A DNA stretch of 64,000 bases, from the NCBI GenBank assembly GCA_027214345.1, contig JAPWHR010000003.1, positions 248,001 to 312,000 on the forward strand, read 5' to 3'. Positions 43,763 to 51,693 of the stretch are shown here, piece after piece (position 1 is the first letter of the stretch; every line of letters begins with the position of its first letter). Source of the stretch: Comamonadaceae bacterium G21597-S1 (GTDB taxonomy: Bacteria; Pseudomonadota; Gammaproteobacteria; Burkholderiales; Burkholderiaceae_C). The translations under genes and the position numbers were made by a program. The notes beneath the pieces are model-generated. The model made no database searches. It saw only the letters and a program-made list of their open reading frames with translations, and was not told where the DNA came from.

Positions 43763-44962
43763 TTGAACCGCCCATCCCGCCACACCGACACAGCTGACGC
43801 CACTGACGCAGCACCACCGGTGCTGTCCAGCCTGCTGCATGCCCGGCCGGCCCAGGCACCGGTGACCGTGACCCTGCTGGCGATCAATATCCTGGTGTTC
43901 CTGGCCATGCTGCTCAACGGTGGCAGCCTGTGGCACGGCAGCACGGCCGTGCCTCTGGAATGGGGCGCCAACTTCGGGCCCGCCACCCAGGACGGCCAGT
44001 GGTGGCGGCTGGGCAGTGCCTTGTTCCTGCACTTCGGCGTCATTCACCTGGCGCTCAACATGTGGGCACTGTGGGACGTCGGCCGGCTGATCGAGCAACT
44101 TTTCGGCCGCTGGCGCTTCATCGCGCTGTACCTGGGCAGCGGCGTCATCGGCAACCTGCTGTCGCTGGCCATCCAGGGCAACCAGGCCGTGTCGGGCGGA
44201 GCCTCGGGCGCCATCTTCAGCCTGTACGGCGCATTGCTGGTGTTCTTGCTGCGCGAACGCCGCCAGGTCGATCCGGGCGAGTTCCGCTGGTTGTTCGGCG
44301 CCGCCAGTGCCTTCATCGTGCTGGCGCTGGTGATGGGTTCGCTGGTGCCCGGCATCGACAACGCCGCCCACCTCGGCGGCCTGGTCGCCGGCGCCTTGTG
44401 GGGCCTGGTGCTGGCCCGCCGCTGGACCCACCGCAGCCCGCATCCGCGGGCCACGCGCGCCATCGCCGCCGCGGTGCTGGTCGCCGCCACCACGGCCCTG
44501 GTCGTGAACATCCCGGCGCCCAGCTACCGGCTGGGCGAGGAACTGCGCGCCCGCCAGGCCATCAGCCAGTTCCTGCAGCAGGACCAGCGCATCAGCCAGC
44601 AGTGGGAAACCATCCTCGGCCAGGGGCAGAAGGACAAGCTCAGCTTCGACCAGCTGGCCGGCCGCATCGACGACACGGTCACCACGCCGTACCAGCAGAG
44701 CTTCGAACAACTCTCCGGCCTGCACCTGGATGCCGCCGCGCCCTCGGCACCGGCACTCGAGGCGCTGCGCGCCTACGCGGCCCGGCGCACCGACGCCTCG
44801 CAAGCCATGGCCGAGGGCCTGCGCGACCGCGATGCGGAGAAGTTCCGCAAGGCGCTGGAGTCGGCGCGGCAGGCGCCGGAATGGGTGCGGGGGACCGTTG
44901 GCGCTGCGTCGGACGATGGGACAGGTGCGGCGGTCCCACCCGGTGCCACGCCTGGGCAGTAG
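43763..44962 (+). CDS. Rhomboid family intramembrane serine protease
   Basis: A 399-residue protein with a TTG start at 43763. The rhomboid core covers residues ~30-220: HLALNMWALWDVG (Asn99), the catalytic GGASGAIFSLYG with Ser148, and His203 in DNAAHLGGLVAG; six membrane helices are visible. A soluble region of ~170 residues after the core, rich in Gln/Ala/Arg, is longer than usual and has no recognised domain. Rhomboids cleave single-pass membrane proteins inside the inner membrane. The substrate is unknown; the giant-protein locus lies ~10 kb away, but no link is shown. Confidence 0.88.
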   Translation: MNRPSRHTDTADATDAAPPVLSSLLHARPAQAPVTVTLLAINILVFLAMLLNGGSLWHGSTAVPLEWGANFGPATQDGQWWRLGSALFLHFGVIHLALNMWALWDVGRLIEQLFGRWRFIALYLGSGVIGNLLSLAIQGNQAVSGGASGAIFSLYGALLVFLLRERRQVDPGEFRWLFGAASAFIVLALVMGSLVPGIDNAAHLGGLVAGALWGLVLARRWTHRSPHPRATRAIAAAVLVAATTALVVNIPAPSYRLGEELRARQAISQFLQQDQRISQQWETILGQGQKDKLSFDQLAGRIDDTVTTPYQQSFEQLSGLHLDAAAPSAPALEALRAYAARRTDASQAMAEGLRDRDAEKFRKALESARQAPEWVRGTVGAASDDGTGAAVPPGATPGQ

Positions 44963-45032
44963 AAGGACGACGCCGGGATCGACCGGCCCGGCCGCCCCGG
45001 TTCGGACACCACCGCAGCGCTGACCCGCGCAT

Positions 45033-45054
45033 GGCGCCCCGCGTCAGGGGCGCC
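45033..45054. terminator. Hairpin downstream of the rhomboid gene
   Basis: GGCGCCCC (45033-45040) pairs with GGGGCGCC (45047-45054) over a 6-base loop, 70 bases after the rhomboid stop. No T-tract is present. The gap 44963-45200 holds no gene. Confidence 0.5.
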
Positions 45055-45117
45055 TGGCACACGAAGGTCGACCGGTGTATCCGCAACCGTGGATGCGCGG
45101 GCGCACACCGGAACGAT

Positions 45118-45138
45118 GGCTGCCGGGCACCGGCAGCC
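45118..45138. terminator. Hairpin upstream of the tannase stop
   Basis: GGCTGCCGG (45118-45126) pairs perfectly with CCGGCAGCC (45130-45138) over a 3-base loop, between converging rhomboid and tannase-family genes. It is a plausible transcript end for the tannase gene. Confidence 0.55.
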
Positions 45139-45200
45139 GATACGGGTTGGGCATGGGCAGGCGGGCCGGTTGACACGCCGCCGCCCACGCCATCAGGCCA

Positions 45201-46910
45201 TCACATCGCGCACATGAAGCTGGACGCGCGCTCGACATCACCACCCGTGTACCGCGCCACGAGCGGATACGGGCACAAGGGCCGCGTGCGGTTGGCGGAC
45301 CACGTCACCGGCACATCGCCATTCGCCCCCGCGGGGTTGCCGGCGCCACGGGCCGTGGCTTCGATGCGATCCGGTGCGACACCGCTTTCAACCCAGGCCA
45401 CCAGTGCGTCAAGACCATCGAACTGGTCGGTCGACGGGCCGCTGCCGCTATGTCCCATGCCCGGCACGCGGAACAGGCGCACCGCGTCGGCAATCACGCC
45501 GCCCACGCGCTGGTTCGCCTCGTTGAACCACCGCGTCGTGTCATCGACCGAGAAAACGCCGTCGGACAAGCCATGCACCACGATCATCTTGGCGCCGCGT
45601 TCACGCAGCGTGTCCAGGTTGGTCGGGTTGAGCGGCGTCATGAACGACATGGCGCTCTCGGTATAGATGCCGCTGGTGGCGAAGATCTTCGGCGCGTCGA
45701 CGTCGAAATCAAAGTTCAGCGCGAAATCCAGCGTGTTGGCAAGTGCCGTGGTGCTCATGGGTGGCGTCGTGAAAATATGGGCGACCGCGACCGGATCCCG
45801 GCCACCACGCACGGAGTTGCGGAATTTCCATGAAGCCCAGCCGTCGTGCACGATGCCGGGGTCGTAGGGCCAGCCGGAGTAGAGCGGCTGTCCCGCGCTG
45901 TTGCGCGCGCCGGCAAACACATTGGCTATCACCGTCTTCTGGGCAGCGCTCAGGCAGGTGCCGTCACGTGGCCCCAGGCATGTCGGTACATCGCGGGCGA
46001 GATTGAATGCGGTGCGACAGGCTTCCACGTCCTGCACCAGACCATCGGCAGCGCCGTCCAGTGCATCGCACTTGGCAAGGATGGCCTGGGAAATCAGGCT
46101 GCGCTCGTTCTGGGGCAGAGCCGATTCCAGATCGAAGTTCGGAGCCACGCCGGTCGTCGTGGCCACCGTGGCCCATTGCTGCGCGCCATACAGTTGCGCA
46201 ACGGCCGCCTTTGGCAGATTGAACCCGGGCGAGATCGCCAGGAACCCGTCGTACTCGGTCGCGTACCGGGATGCGGCAACCATCGTGTGACGCCCGCCAT
46301 TGGACGTTCCGCCGATGTAGGAACGGTCGGGCCCACGGCCATACGCCGCCGCGATCAAGGCCTTGGCCATCGGGGTCAATGTACCGACGGCCTGGTAACC
46401 ATAGTCCAGCCGGGCCTGGGGATCGACACCGAACAGCGGGTTCTGCGCATTGGTGTGGCCGGCGTCCGAACTGATGACGGCAAACCCCTTCTGCAGTCCG
46501 TTCTCGATCACGCGACCGAAACTGCCATCGGCCGTGGCGACCCGGCCGTCGATGCCGCCATTGCCCTGGTACAGAAAACGACCGCTCCAGGCCGTGGGCA
46601 TGCGCATCTCGAAGCCGATGGCATAGGTATCGCCATCGACGGTGCTGACGCGCTGGTTCATGTGGCCGGTCACCAGGCAGTGTTCGCCCACCGGCTGACC
46701 GGCATTATTCAGCGTCCCGGCGGCAACCACGCTGGCGGCCGTGATCGTCGTGTTCGCAAAGGTGAAGCCGGTCGCGAGGCTGGCGCAACTCGCCAGGGTA
46801 CCCGCCGTTGCCGCACCCAACTGCGGCAACGGGTTGTCGCCGCCGCCACATGCCGACAGTAGCGAAACAAACAGCGCGACCGGAACGGACCGCACGAGGC
46901 TCGAGGTCAT
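45201..46910 (-). CDS. Tannase/feruloyl esterase family lipoprotein
   Basis: A 569-residue protein from ATG 46910, preceded by GGAGACG. The N-terminus is a lipoprotein signal with the lipobox LLSA/C21GGG, so it should be lipid-anchored. The tannase-family fold is clear: FLYQGNGGIDG, GTSNGGRH with nucleophile Ser203, CDALDGAADGLVQD (a Ca-loop-like segment at 281-294), Asp450 in HGLSDGV and His487 in PGMGHSGSG. In characterised members a disulfide joins cysteines next to the catalytic Ser and His (CS-D-HC motif); here these positions are Thr202 and Ser488. It probably hydrolyses hydroxycinnamate or gallate esters, or another aromatic ester. A divergent MarR gene may control it. Confidence 0.86.
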   Translation of the reverse strand: MTSSLVRSVPVALFVSLLSACGGGDNPLPQLGAATAGTLASCASLATGFTFANTTITAASVVAAGTLNNAGQPVGEHCLVTGHMNQRVSTVDGDTYAIGFEMRMPTAWSGRFLYQGNGGIDGRVATADGSFGRVIENGLQKGFAVISSDAGHTNAQNPLFGVDPQARLDYGYQAVGTLTPMAKALIAAAYGRGPDRSYIGGTSNGGRHTMVAASRYATEYDGFLAISPGFNLPKAAVAQLYGAQQWATVATTTGVAPNFDLESALPQNERSLISQAILAKCDALDGAADGLVQDVEACRTAFNLARDVPTCLGPRDGTCLSAAQKTVIANVFAGARNSAGQPLYSGWPYDPGIVHDGWASWKFRNSVRGGRDPVAVAHIFTTPPMSTTALANTLDFALNFDFDVDAPKIFATSGIYTESAMSFMTPLNPTNLDTLRERGAKMIVVHGLSDGVFSVDDTTRWFNEANQRVGGVIADAVRLFRVPGMGHSGSGPSTDQFDGLDALVAWVESGVAPDRIEATARGAGNPAGANGDVPVTWSANRTRPLCPYPLVARYTGGDVERASSFMCAM

Positions 46911-46926
46911 GGAACGTCTCCAATAG

Positions 46927-46943
46927 TTAATGAAATGTATTAA
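46927..46943. promoter_or_regulatory. Candidate MarR operator near the tannase start
   Basis: TTAAT (46927-46931) and ATTAA (46939-46943) form an inverted repeat with a 7-base spacer, 17 bases upstream of the tannase-family start. Spacing and AT-richness fit MarR operators and stand out in GC-rich DNA. The link to the adjacent MarR gene is inferred. Confidence 0.4.
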
Positions 46944-46967
46944 TAAGATATCCCAAGAGACTTTGGC

Positions 46968-47013
46968 GATGCAAGCGAACCTAGGGTAAACCTCTAGCCG
47001 TTTCGTTTGCATC
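46968..47013. promoter_or_regulatory. Long inverted repeat in the tannase/MarR intergenic region
   Basis: GATGCAAGCGAA (46968-46979) pairs with TTCGTTTGCATC (47002-47013) at 11 of 12 positions, with a 22-base spacer that itself holds CTAG repeats. It may be a second regulatory site or a leader hairpin. The rest of the 380-base gap (46911-47290) holds the operator candidates but no gene. Confidence 0.35.
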
Positions 47014-47158
47014 GGGCTGCGGCACGAACCAGGCCAGATCTTCCTTCGTCCCCTTGAAGATCGAAAAATCGGCTGTTTGCGGGTGAGCGACGCGGCATCG
47101 CCCTGCCGAAAGGACGCGCCCACCGACGGGCAGCGGAACAACTGTCGTCAGGCCGGCT

Positions 47159-47180
47159 AATTACTTCACCAGATTAATTA
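47159..47180. promoter_or_regulatory. Candidate operator near the MarR start
   Basis: Two TAATTA palindromes (47159-47164 and 47175-47180) are 16 bases apart, about 110 bases upstream of the MarR start. They could be half-sites for autoregulation by MarR or promoter AT-tracts. Confidence 0.3.
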
Positions 47181-47290
47181 CAAGAGTCGATATTCCCCTC
47201 AGCGAGCCCACCGCGGCAGGCACACCGACCTGACACGCAGGGCCGCCCGCCAGCGCTGATGGCGCGCCGGCAGCGGTCACAATCAGGTTC

Positions 47291-47773
47291 ATGAAGCGCA
47301 GCAAACCGGCATCTGACGACATCACGCCCGAAGGCGGTCTCGAAGAAGGTGGCATCCATGAGCTGCTGGGTTACCAGCTGGCTCAGGCAACCATCGTCAC
47401 GACCCGGGCATTCAACGCTGTCGTCGGCGAACCGCTGAACCTGCGGCCAGTGGAGTTCACCATCCTGCAGCTCGTGCACGAGAACGCACCGGTCACCGCC
47501 ACCAAGCTGTCGCAAGCGCTGGCGGTCACGCGCCCGGGCATCACCGTCTGGCTGGATCGACTGGAGAAACGCGGCCTGCTCGAGCGCGAACGCAACAAGA
47601 CCGATCGACGCACGCAGAACCTGCGCGCCACGGTCCAGGGCAAGGAGCTCGTCAACTCCGCGCTGGCGGAGTTGCGCAAGGCCGAACTGGCCACGGTGCA
47701 GCACCTGAGCGAAGGCGAACGCCGCATGCTGCTGGAACTGCTGCATAAGTTCGCGTTGTCACGCGCGCACTGA
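47291..47773 (+). CDS. MarR family transcriptional regulator
   Basis: A 160-residue protein from ATG 47291. After a ~22-residue N-terminal tail, residues ~35-150 are a winged helix-turn-helix: LRPVEFTILQLVHENAPVTATKLSQALAVTRPGITVWLDRLEKRGLLERERNKTDRRTQNL, with the MarR signature wing (DRR). Dimer helices lie at both ends. MarR proteins are usually ligand-relieved repressors of neighbouring divergent genes, which points to the tannase-family gene and aromatic ester or acid ligands. Confidence 0.9.
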   Translation: MKRSKPASDDITPEGGLEEGGIHELLGYQLAQATIVTTRAFNAVVGEPLNLRPVEFTILQLVHENAPVTATKLSQALAVTRPGITVWLDRLEKRGLLERERNKTDRRTQNLRATVQGKELVNSALAELRKAELATVQHLSEGERRMLLELLHKFALSRAH

Positions 47774-47831
47774 AGGACCCGCCCGCGATACGGACCGCTT
47801 CACGGGCGGGCGGGCTGGCACCCCGGCGACC

Positions 47832-48824
47832 TTATTGCCGCTGGTACCCGATCGCCGCCAGCATCCGGCCCCAACCCGCATGCGATTCCCGGATGGTCCG
47901 GCTGAACTCCGCGGGGTCGGACCACTGCACCTCGACGCCGCCATGGCGGAAGTCGTCCTGCACCTTGGGCGTCTGCGTCACGGTGCGCAGCGATTCGGCA
48001 ATGCGGCTGACCGTCGCCGCTGGAATGCCGGCGGGGCCGATGACGCCGAGCGCGGTGTCCAGGTCCATGCCGGCAACACCGAGCTCGGTCATGGTCGGCA
48101 GATCCGGGAACAACGCACTGCGCTTCGGCGCCACGACGGCAAGCAGGCCGATCTGCCCCGTCCGGGCCAAGGCCATCGCGGCCGACGAGGACGCGAATTG
48201 CAGATGCACGCGTCCGGCGATGAAGTCCTTGGCGACATCGTTGGCGCCCTTGTAGGGCACATGCACCATCTCGATGCCGGCCTGGCGCCCCAGCATCTGG
48301 CCGAACACATGGGCCGACGTGCCGGCACCCTGGGACACGTAGTTGAGTTCACCCTTGTGCTTCCTGGCGTAGGCCACGAATTCCTGCATGGTCGAGGACG
48401 GAATCGACTTGTGCACGGCCAGCACCGTCGGCCCCAGCGCGCATTGCGCCACCGGCGTGAAATCGCGAAACGGGTCGTATTTGATGGCCAGCACGGTGTG
48501 CGGCAACTGCGCCAGCGTCGAGGCCGGCGTGTACATCAGGGTATGGCCGTCGGGCTCCGCCTTGGCCAGTTCAGTGGCGGCAATCATGGTCCCGGCCCCG
48601 GGGCGGTTCTCCACGACCACCGGCACGCCCAGCAGCGGCGACAGCATCTGCCCGATCAGCCGGGCCTGCACGTCGGTACCACCGCCCGCCGGATACCCCA
48701 CCATCAGCCGGATCGGCTTGCCGGGAACGGGAAAGCCCGGCGTCTGGGCGGCAACAGGCCTTGCCACCACCAGCGGTGATGCCACCAGGCCGGCGACGAA
48801 CCGCCGGCGATGCATACGGGTCAT
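47832..48824 (-). CDS. Bug-type (TTT family) periplasmic substrate-binding protein
   Basis: A 330-residue protein from ATG 48824 with an AAGGAG ribosome site. The N-terminal signal has a Tat-like RRRFVAG core and ends ARPVAA/QTP. Bug-family motifs: IRLMVGYPAGGGTDVQARLI, VVVENRPGAGTMIAA, DGHTLMY, HVPYKGANDVAKDFIAGRVHLQF. These receptors bind carboxylates, including aromatic acids, for tripartite tricarboxylate transporters; many in Burkholderiales are orphans that work with a distant TctAB or in signalling. No TctA/TctB is in the window. It is the last gene of a minus-strand set with the TfdA-like dioxygenase. Confidence 0.9.
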   Translation of the reverse strand: MTRMHRRRFVAGLVASPLVVARPVAAQTPGFPVPGKPIRLMVGYPAGGGTDVQARLIGQMLSPLLGVPVVVENRPGAGTMIAATELAKAEPDGHTLMYTPASTLAQLPHTVLAIKYDPFRDFTPVAQCALGPTVLAVHKSIPSSTMQEFVAYARKHKGELNYVSQGAGTSAHVFGQMLGRQAGIEMVHVPYKGANDVAKDFIAGRVHLQFASSSAAMALARTGQIGLLAVVAPKRSALFPDLPTMTELGVAGMDLDTALGVIGPAGIPAATVSRIAESLRTVTQTPKVQDDFRHGGVEVQWSDPAEFSRTIRESHAGWGRMLAAIGYQRQ

Positions 48825-48878
48825 GTCTGTCTCCTTCGGTTGAGAAACACGGATATGCAGCGACGAGCCCGCAGGCTG

Positions 48879-49757
48879 TCAGACGGCGTCGAGCAGGGCT
48901 TCGGGCACGTCCATCACGGTGGCACGTCGCATGTCGCGTCGTTGAGTGAGGTCATACCGACGCCCGCGATGCAGGGTGCACCGGTTGTCCCACATGACGA
49001 GGTCACCGACCTGCCACCGGTGCGCATAGACGAACTCCCGCTGCGTCGCATGCTCGAGCAGGTCGGCCAGGAACATGCGACCTTCGGCGATCGGCCACCC
49101 ATCGATGTGCGTCGCGTGCACACCCACGAACAGCACCTTGCGCCCGGACCCCGGATGCGTATGCACCAGCGGCCATGACACCGGCGGCATGGTCTTCTTC
49201 TGGTCCTCCGTATAGGCTTCATCACCGAGCAGCAACCGGGTGTGCAACGCAAAATGCTCGGCGCTCAGATCCTGGATCTCGTCGCGGGTGCGCTGCGGCA
49301 GCGCGTCGTAGGCTGCGCGCAGATCGGCAAACTCGGTGTTGCCGCCCGCGTCGGGGATGGCCACGGCATGCAGCATCGAATAAGCGGCTCGGGGGTCCTG
49401 GAACGAACTGTCGCTGTGCCAGAGTTGATTGGCAAAGCCGGACAGCGCCTTGGTCGTCCCGCGATCGGCAATCCTGCCATCGGCGTTCAGGTTGGATATG
49501 TCGATCAGCCGCTCATCGTCCATCCGCTCGGGGCGTTTGAAGATGCGTTTGAGGCCGATGTCCAGCGGGCCGAAGGCCAGGGCAAACGCCGCCTGCTGCG
49601 CCTGGCTCAAAGGCTGGTTGCGCCACACGAGTACCGCGTACTGGTTCATGGCTGCATTGATGGCCTTGCGCTGCTCCGGCGTGGGCGCCTGCGTGAGGTC
49701 GATCCCGCTCGCTTCGGCAGCAAACAGCGGGTGAAGGGGTTTCAGTTGCAATGTCAT
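48879..49757 (-). CDS. tfdA: TfdA-like 2-oxoglutarate-dependent dioxygenase
   Basis: A 292-residue protein from ATG 49757, very close in length and sequence to TfdA (2,4-dichlorophenoxyacetate dioxygenase) as I remember it: the long stretches FANQLWHSDSSF, AAYDALPQ, LFVGVHATHIDGWPIAEGRM, LLEHATQREFVY and VGDLVMWDNRCTLHRGRRYD. The iron ligands are His114, Asp116 and His263; Arg274 is positioned to bind 2-oxoglutarate. It hydroxylates a substrate next to an acid group, releasing succinate and CO2, in the cytoplasm. TfdA relatives also act on other aryloxyalkanoates and on sulfonates, so the substrate is not certain. It lies between two Bug receptor genes, and an IclR regulator is divergent from the operon. 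Confidence 0.88.
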   Translation of the reverse strand: MTLQLKPLHPLFAAEASGIDLTQAPTPEQRKAINAAMNQYAVLVWRNQPLSQAQQAAFALAFGPLDIGLKRIFKRPERMDDERLIDISNLNADGRIADRGTTKALSGFANQLWHSDSSFQDPRAAYSMLHAVAIPDAGGNTEFADLRAAYDALPQRTRDEIQDLSAEHFALHTRLLLGDEAYTEDQKKTMPPVSWPLVHTHPGSGRKVLFVGVHATHIDGWPIAEGRMFLADLLEHATQREFVYAHRWQVGDLVMWDNRCTLHRGRRYDLTQRRDMRRATVMDVPEALLDAV

Positions 49758-49789
49758 TCAAGGGGTTCCGTCAGCACCGGGCCAATGAC

Positions 49790-50782
49790 TCAGTCGATCC
49801 TGATATTGCCGTCGGCGATGACCTTGGACCACTTCTGCATCTCCGATGCAATGAACGCATCGAACTGTTCGGGACTGGAGCCCACCGGCGCGAGCGCCAT
49901 GTCCTGCAAGCGCGCGCGTATGTCGGGCATGCGCAATACCGTGGCCGTGTCCGCGGCGATCTTGCGCACGATGGCATCCGGCGTGCCGGCGGGCGCGATG
50001 AATCCCAACAGCGAACTGGCGACGAATCCCGGCAAGGTCTCATTCACGGTCGGATACTGGCTCTCGTATCCAGCCACCCGCTTGTCGCCAAAGGTCGCAA
50101 TCATCTTCATGCGATTGGCCTTGACGTACGGCATGACCGACAGGAAGGGATCGGTCATCATGTCGATGCGCCCGGCGATCAACTCCGTGTGTGCAGGTGC
50201 ACTGCCCTTGAACGGCGAATACAGGATGTCCACCTTCTCGTTCTTCTTCAGCAACTCCATGGCAAGATGGGTGGTGCCACCCGCACCCGCATTGCCATAA
50301 CTGAGCTTGCCCGGATTGCGCCTGGCATAGGCAATCATTTCCTGCACGGTGTTGAAGGGCGCGTCGGCCCGTGCCACCAGGGCCAGTTGCATGTCTGCGA
50401 TCTGCGTGACGCCCCGGATGTCCTTTTGCGTGTCGTAGGGCAAGGAGCTGCGCAGGGACGGATTGACGGTGAAGGCCGCATTCACCAATCCGATGACATG
50501 ACCGTCGGCAGGTGCCCTGGCGACGAAATCGACACCGATGACGGTTCCCGCCCCTGGCTTGTAGTCGATGATGACGGTCTGGCCCCAGATGTCCTGCAGC
50601 TTCTGCGCGATCAACCGGCCAACGGTATCCGTCGGGCCTCCGGCCGTGAACGGAATGATGATCTTCACCGGTCCCTTGGGAAACTCCTGCGCATGCGCGA
50701 GCCGCGGCGCGGCGAGAAGAAGCGGGAGCGTCATCATGGCGGCCAGCGTCAGGCGCCGGGTGAAGCGAAGGGTTTGTCGCAT
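49790..50782 (-). CDS. Bug-type (TTT family) periplasmic substrate-binding protein
   Basis: A 330-residue protein from ATG 50782; the longer frame to 50920 is rejected because the signal peptide begins at MRQTLRFTRR. The signal ends RLAHA/QEF. Motifs: VKIIIPFTAGGPTDTVGRLI, VIIDYKPGAGTVIGVDFVAR, DGHVIGLVN, YSPFKGSAPAHTELIAGRIDMM. It is the first gene of the operon with the dioxygenase and the other Bug receptor, transcribed away from the IclR gene. It probably binds a carboxylated substrate for uptake. Confidence 0.9.
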   Translation of the reverse strand: MRQTLRFTRRLTLAAMMTLPLLLAAPRLAHAQEFPKGPVKIIIPFTAGGPTDTVGRLIAQKLQDIWGQTVIIDYKPGAGTVIGVDFVARAPADGHVIGLVNAAFTVNPSLRSSLPYDTQKDIRGVTQIADMQLALVARADAPFNTVQEMIAYARRNPGKLSYGNAGAGGTTHLAMELLKKNEKVDILYSPFKGSAPAHTELIAGRIDMMTDPFLSVMPYVKANRMKMIATFGDKRVAGYESQYPTVNETLPGFVASSLLGFIAPAGTPDAIVRKIAADTATVLRMPDIRARLQDMALAPVGSSPEQFDAFIASEMQKWSKVIADGNIRID

Positions 50783-50799
50783 GGTCTTTCGTGAAAATG

Positions 50800-50875
50800 G
50801 AACGCGGTTCTGAAATACTATGCGGCGCACGGAACACGGATCAAGCCATTTCCACAAGCGGCCGACAGGTGTTCC
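50800..50875. promoter_or_regulatory. Candidate IclR operator region
   Basis: The 120-base divergent gap holds an inverted repeat GAAC-GCG-GTTC (50800-50810) and a spaced pair GGAACAC (50831-50837) / GTGTTCC (50869-50875). The clustered GGAAC half-sites suit control by the adjacent IclR protein, but the assignment is inferred. Confidence 0.35.
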
Positions 50876-50902
50876 ATTTTTTGACCGAGAGGCACGCATC
50901 AG

Positions 50903-51682
50903 GTGAAACAGTCGGAGCAATCCAGGGACGAAGTCAGCGCACTTGCACGCGGACTGACGCTGGTGCGCGAAGTGGCGCAGGCCGCATCACCACTGAGCAA
51001 TCGCGACCTGGTCACCCGCACCGGCATTCCCAAGGCCACGGTTTCCCGGCTGACCGCCACACTGGTCACGGCGGAATACCTGCGCCAGCATCCCCACAGC
51101 GAGCGGTTCAGCCTGGGGCCGGCGGTGCTCGACCTGAACAACGCATATCTGCGCAACTTCGACCTGCGCGCCCATGCACGGCCGCATCTGGCCGAGCTGG
51201 CCGACTTCGGCGGCGTGACGGTTCACCTGTGCGTGCCGGACGCACTGGACATGCTGGTCATCGATACGGTGCGACCCCGGACCGCGGTGTTGCTGTCACA
51301 CATGGACGTTGGCGCGCGCATGGCGATGGCCACGTCCGCCGCCGGCCGCGCGTATCTGAGTGTGCTCTCGACCAGCGAGCGCCAGCGCATGCTCGAGCAG
51401 ATCAGGCACGCCAGTGCCCGCCAATGGCGATCGCTGCGTTCGCGCATCGCCACCGCGCTGGAGCACCATGCCTCGCATGGGTATTGTTCTTCGTTCGGCG
51501 AGTGGAACCCGCACATCCACGCCCTGGGCGTGGGGCTGCAGGGGCCGCGTGGCGACCGATACGCCATCAGCTGCGGCGGAGCCGCCAGCGTGCTGGGTGT
51601 GGAGCACATGCGGCGCCATGTGGCACCGCGGATGCTGGCGGTCGCGCATGCCATTGCGCGCGACATCGGTACGGCACCCTGA
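50903..51682 (+). CDS. IclR family transcriptional regulator
   Basis: A 259-residue protein with a GTG start at 50903 (GAGAGG upstream). Residues ~10-75 are the winged helix: ALARGLTLVREVAQA, LSNRDLVTRTGIPKATVSRLTATLVTAEYL. The remaining ~180 residues form the IclR ligand-binding domain, with LAELADFGGVTVHLCVPD, MAMATSAAGRAYLS and YAISCGGAAS. IclR proteins often act on the divergent operon, so it probably controls the Bug/TfdA-like operon with an aromatic or carboxylate ligand. Confidence 0.9.
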   Translation: MKQSEQSRDEVSALARGLTLVREVAQAASPLSNRDLVTRTGIPKATVSRLTATLVTAEYLRQHPHSERFSLGPAVLDLNNAYLRNFDLRAHARPHLAELADFGGVTVHLCVPDALDMLVIDTVRPRTAVLLSHMDVGARMAMATSAAGRAYLSVLSTSERQRMLEQIRHASARQWRSLRSRIATALEHHASHGYCSSFGEWNPHIHALGVGLQGPRGDRYAISCGGAASVLGVEHMRRHVAPRMLAVAHAIARDIGTAP

Positions 51683-51693
51683 CGCCGCAGGTG

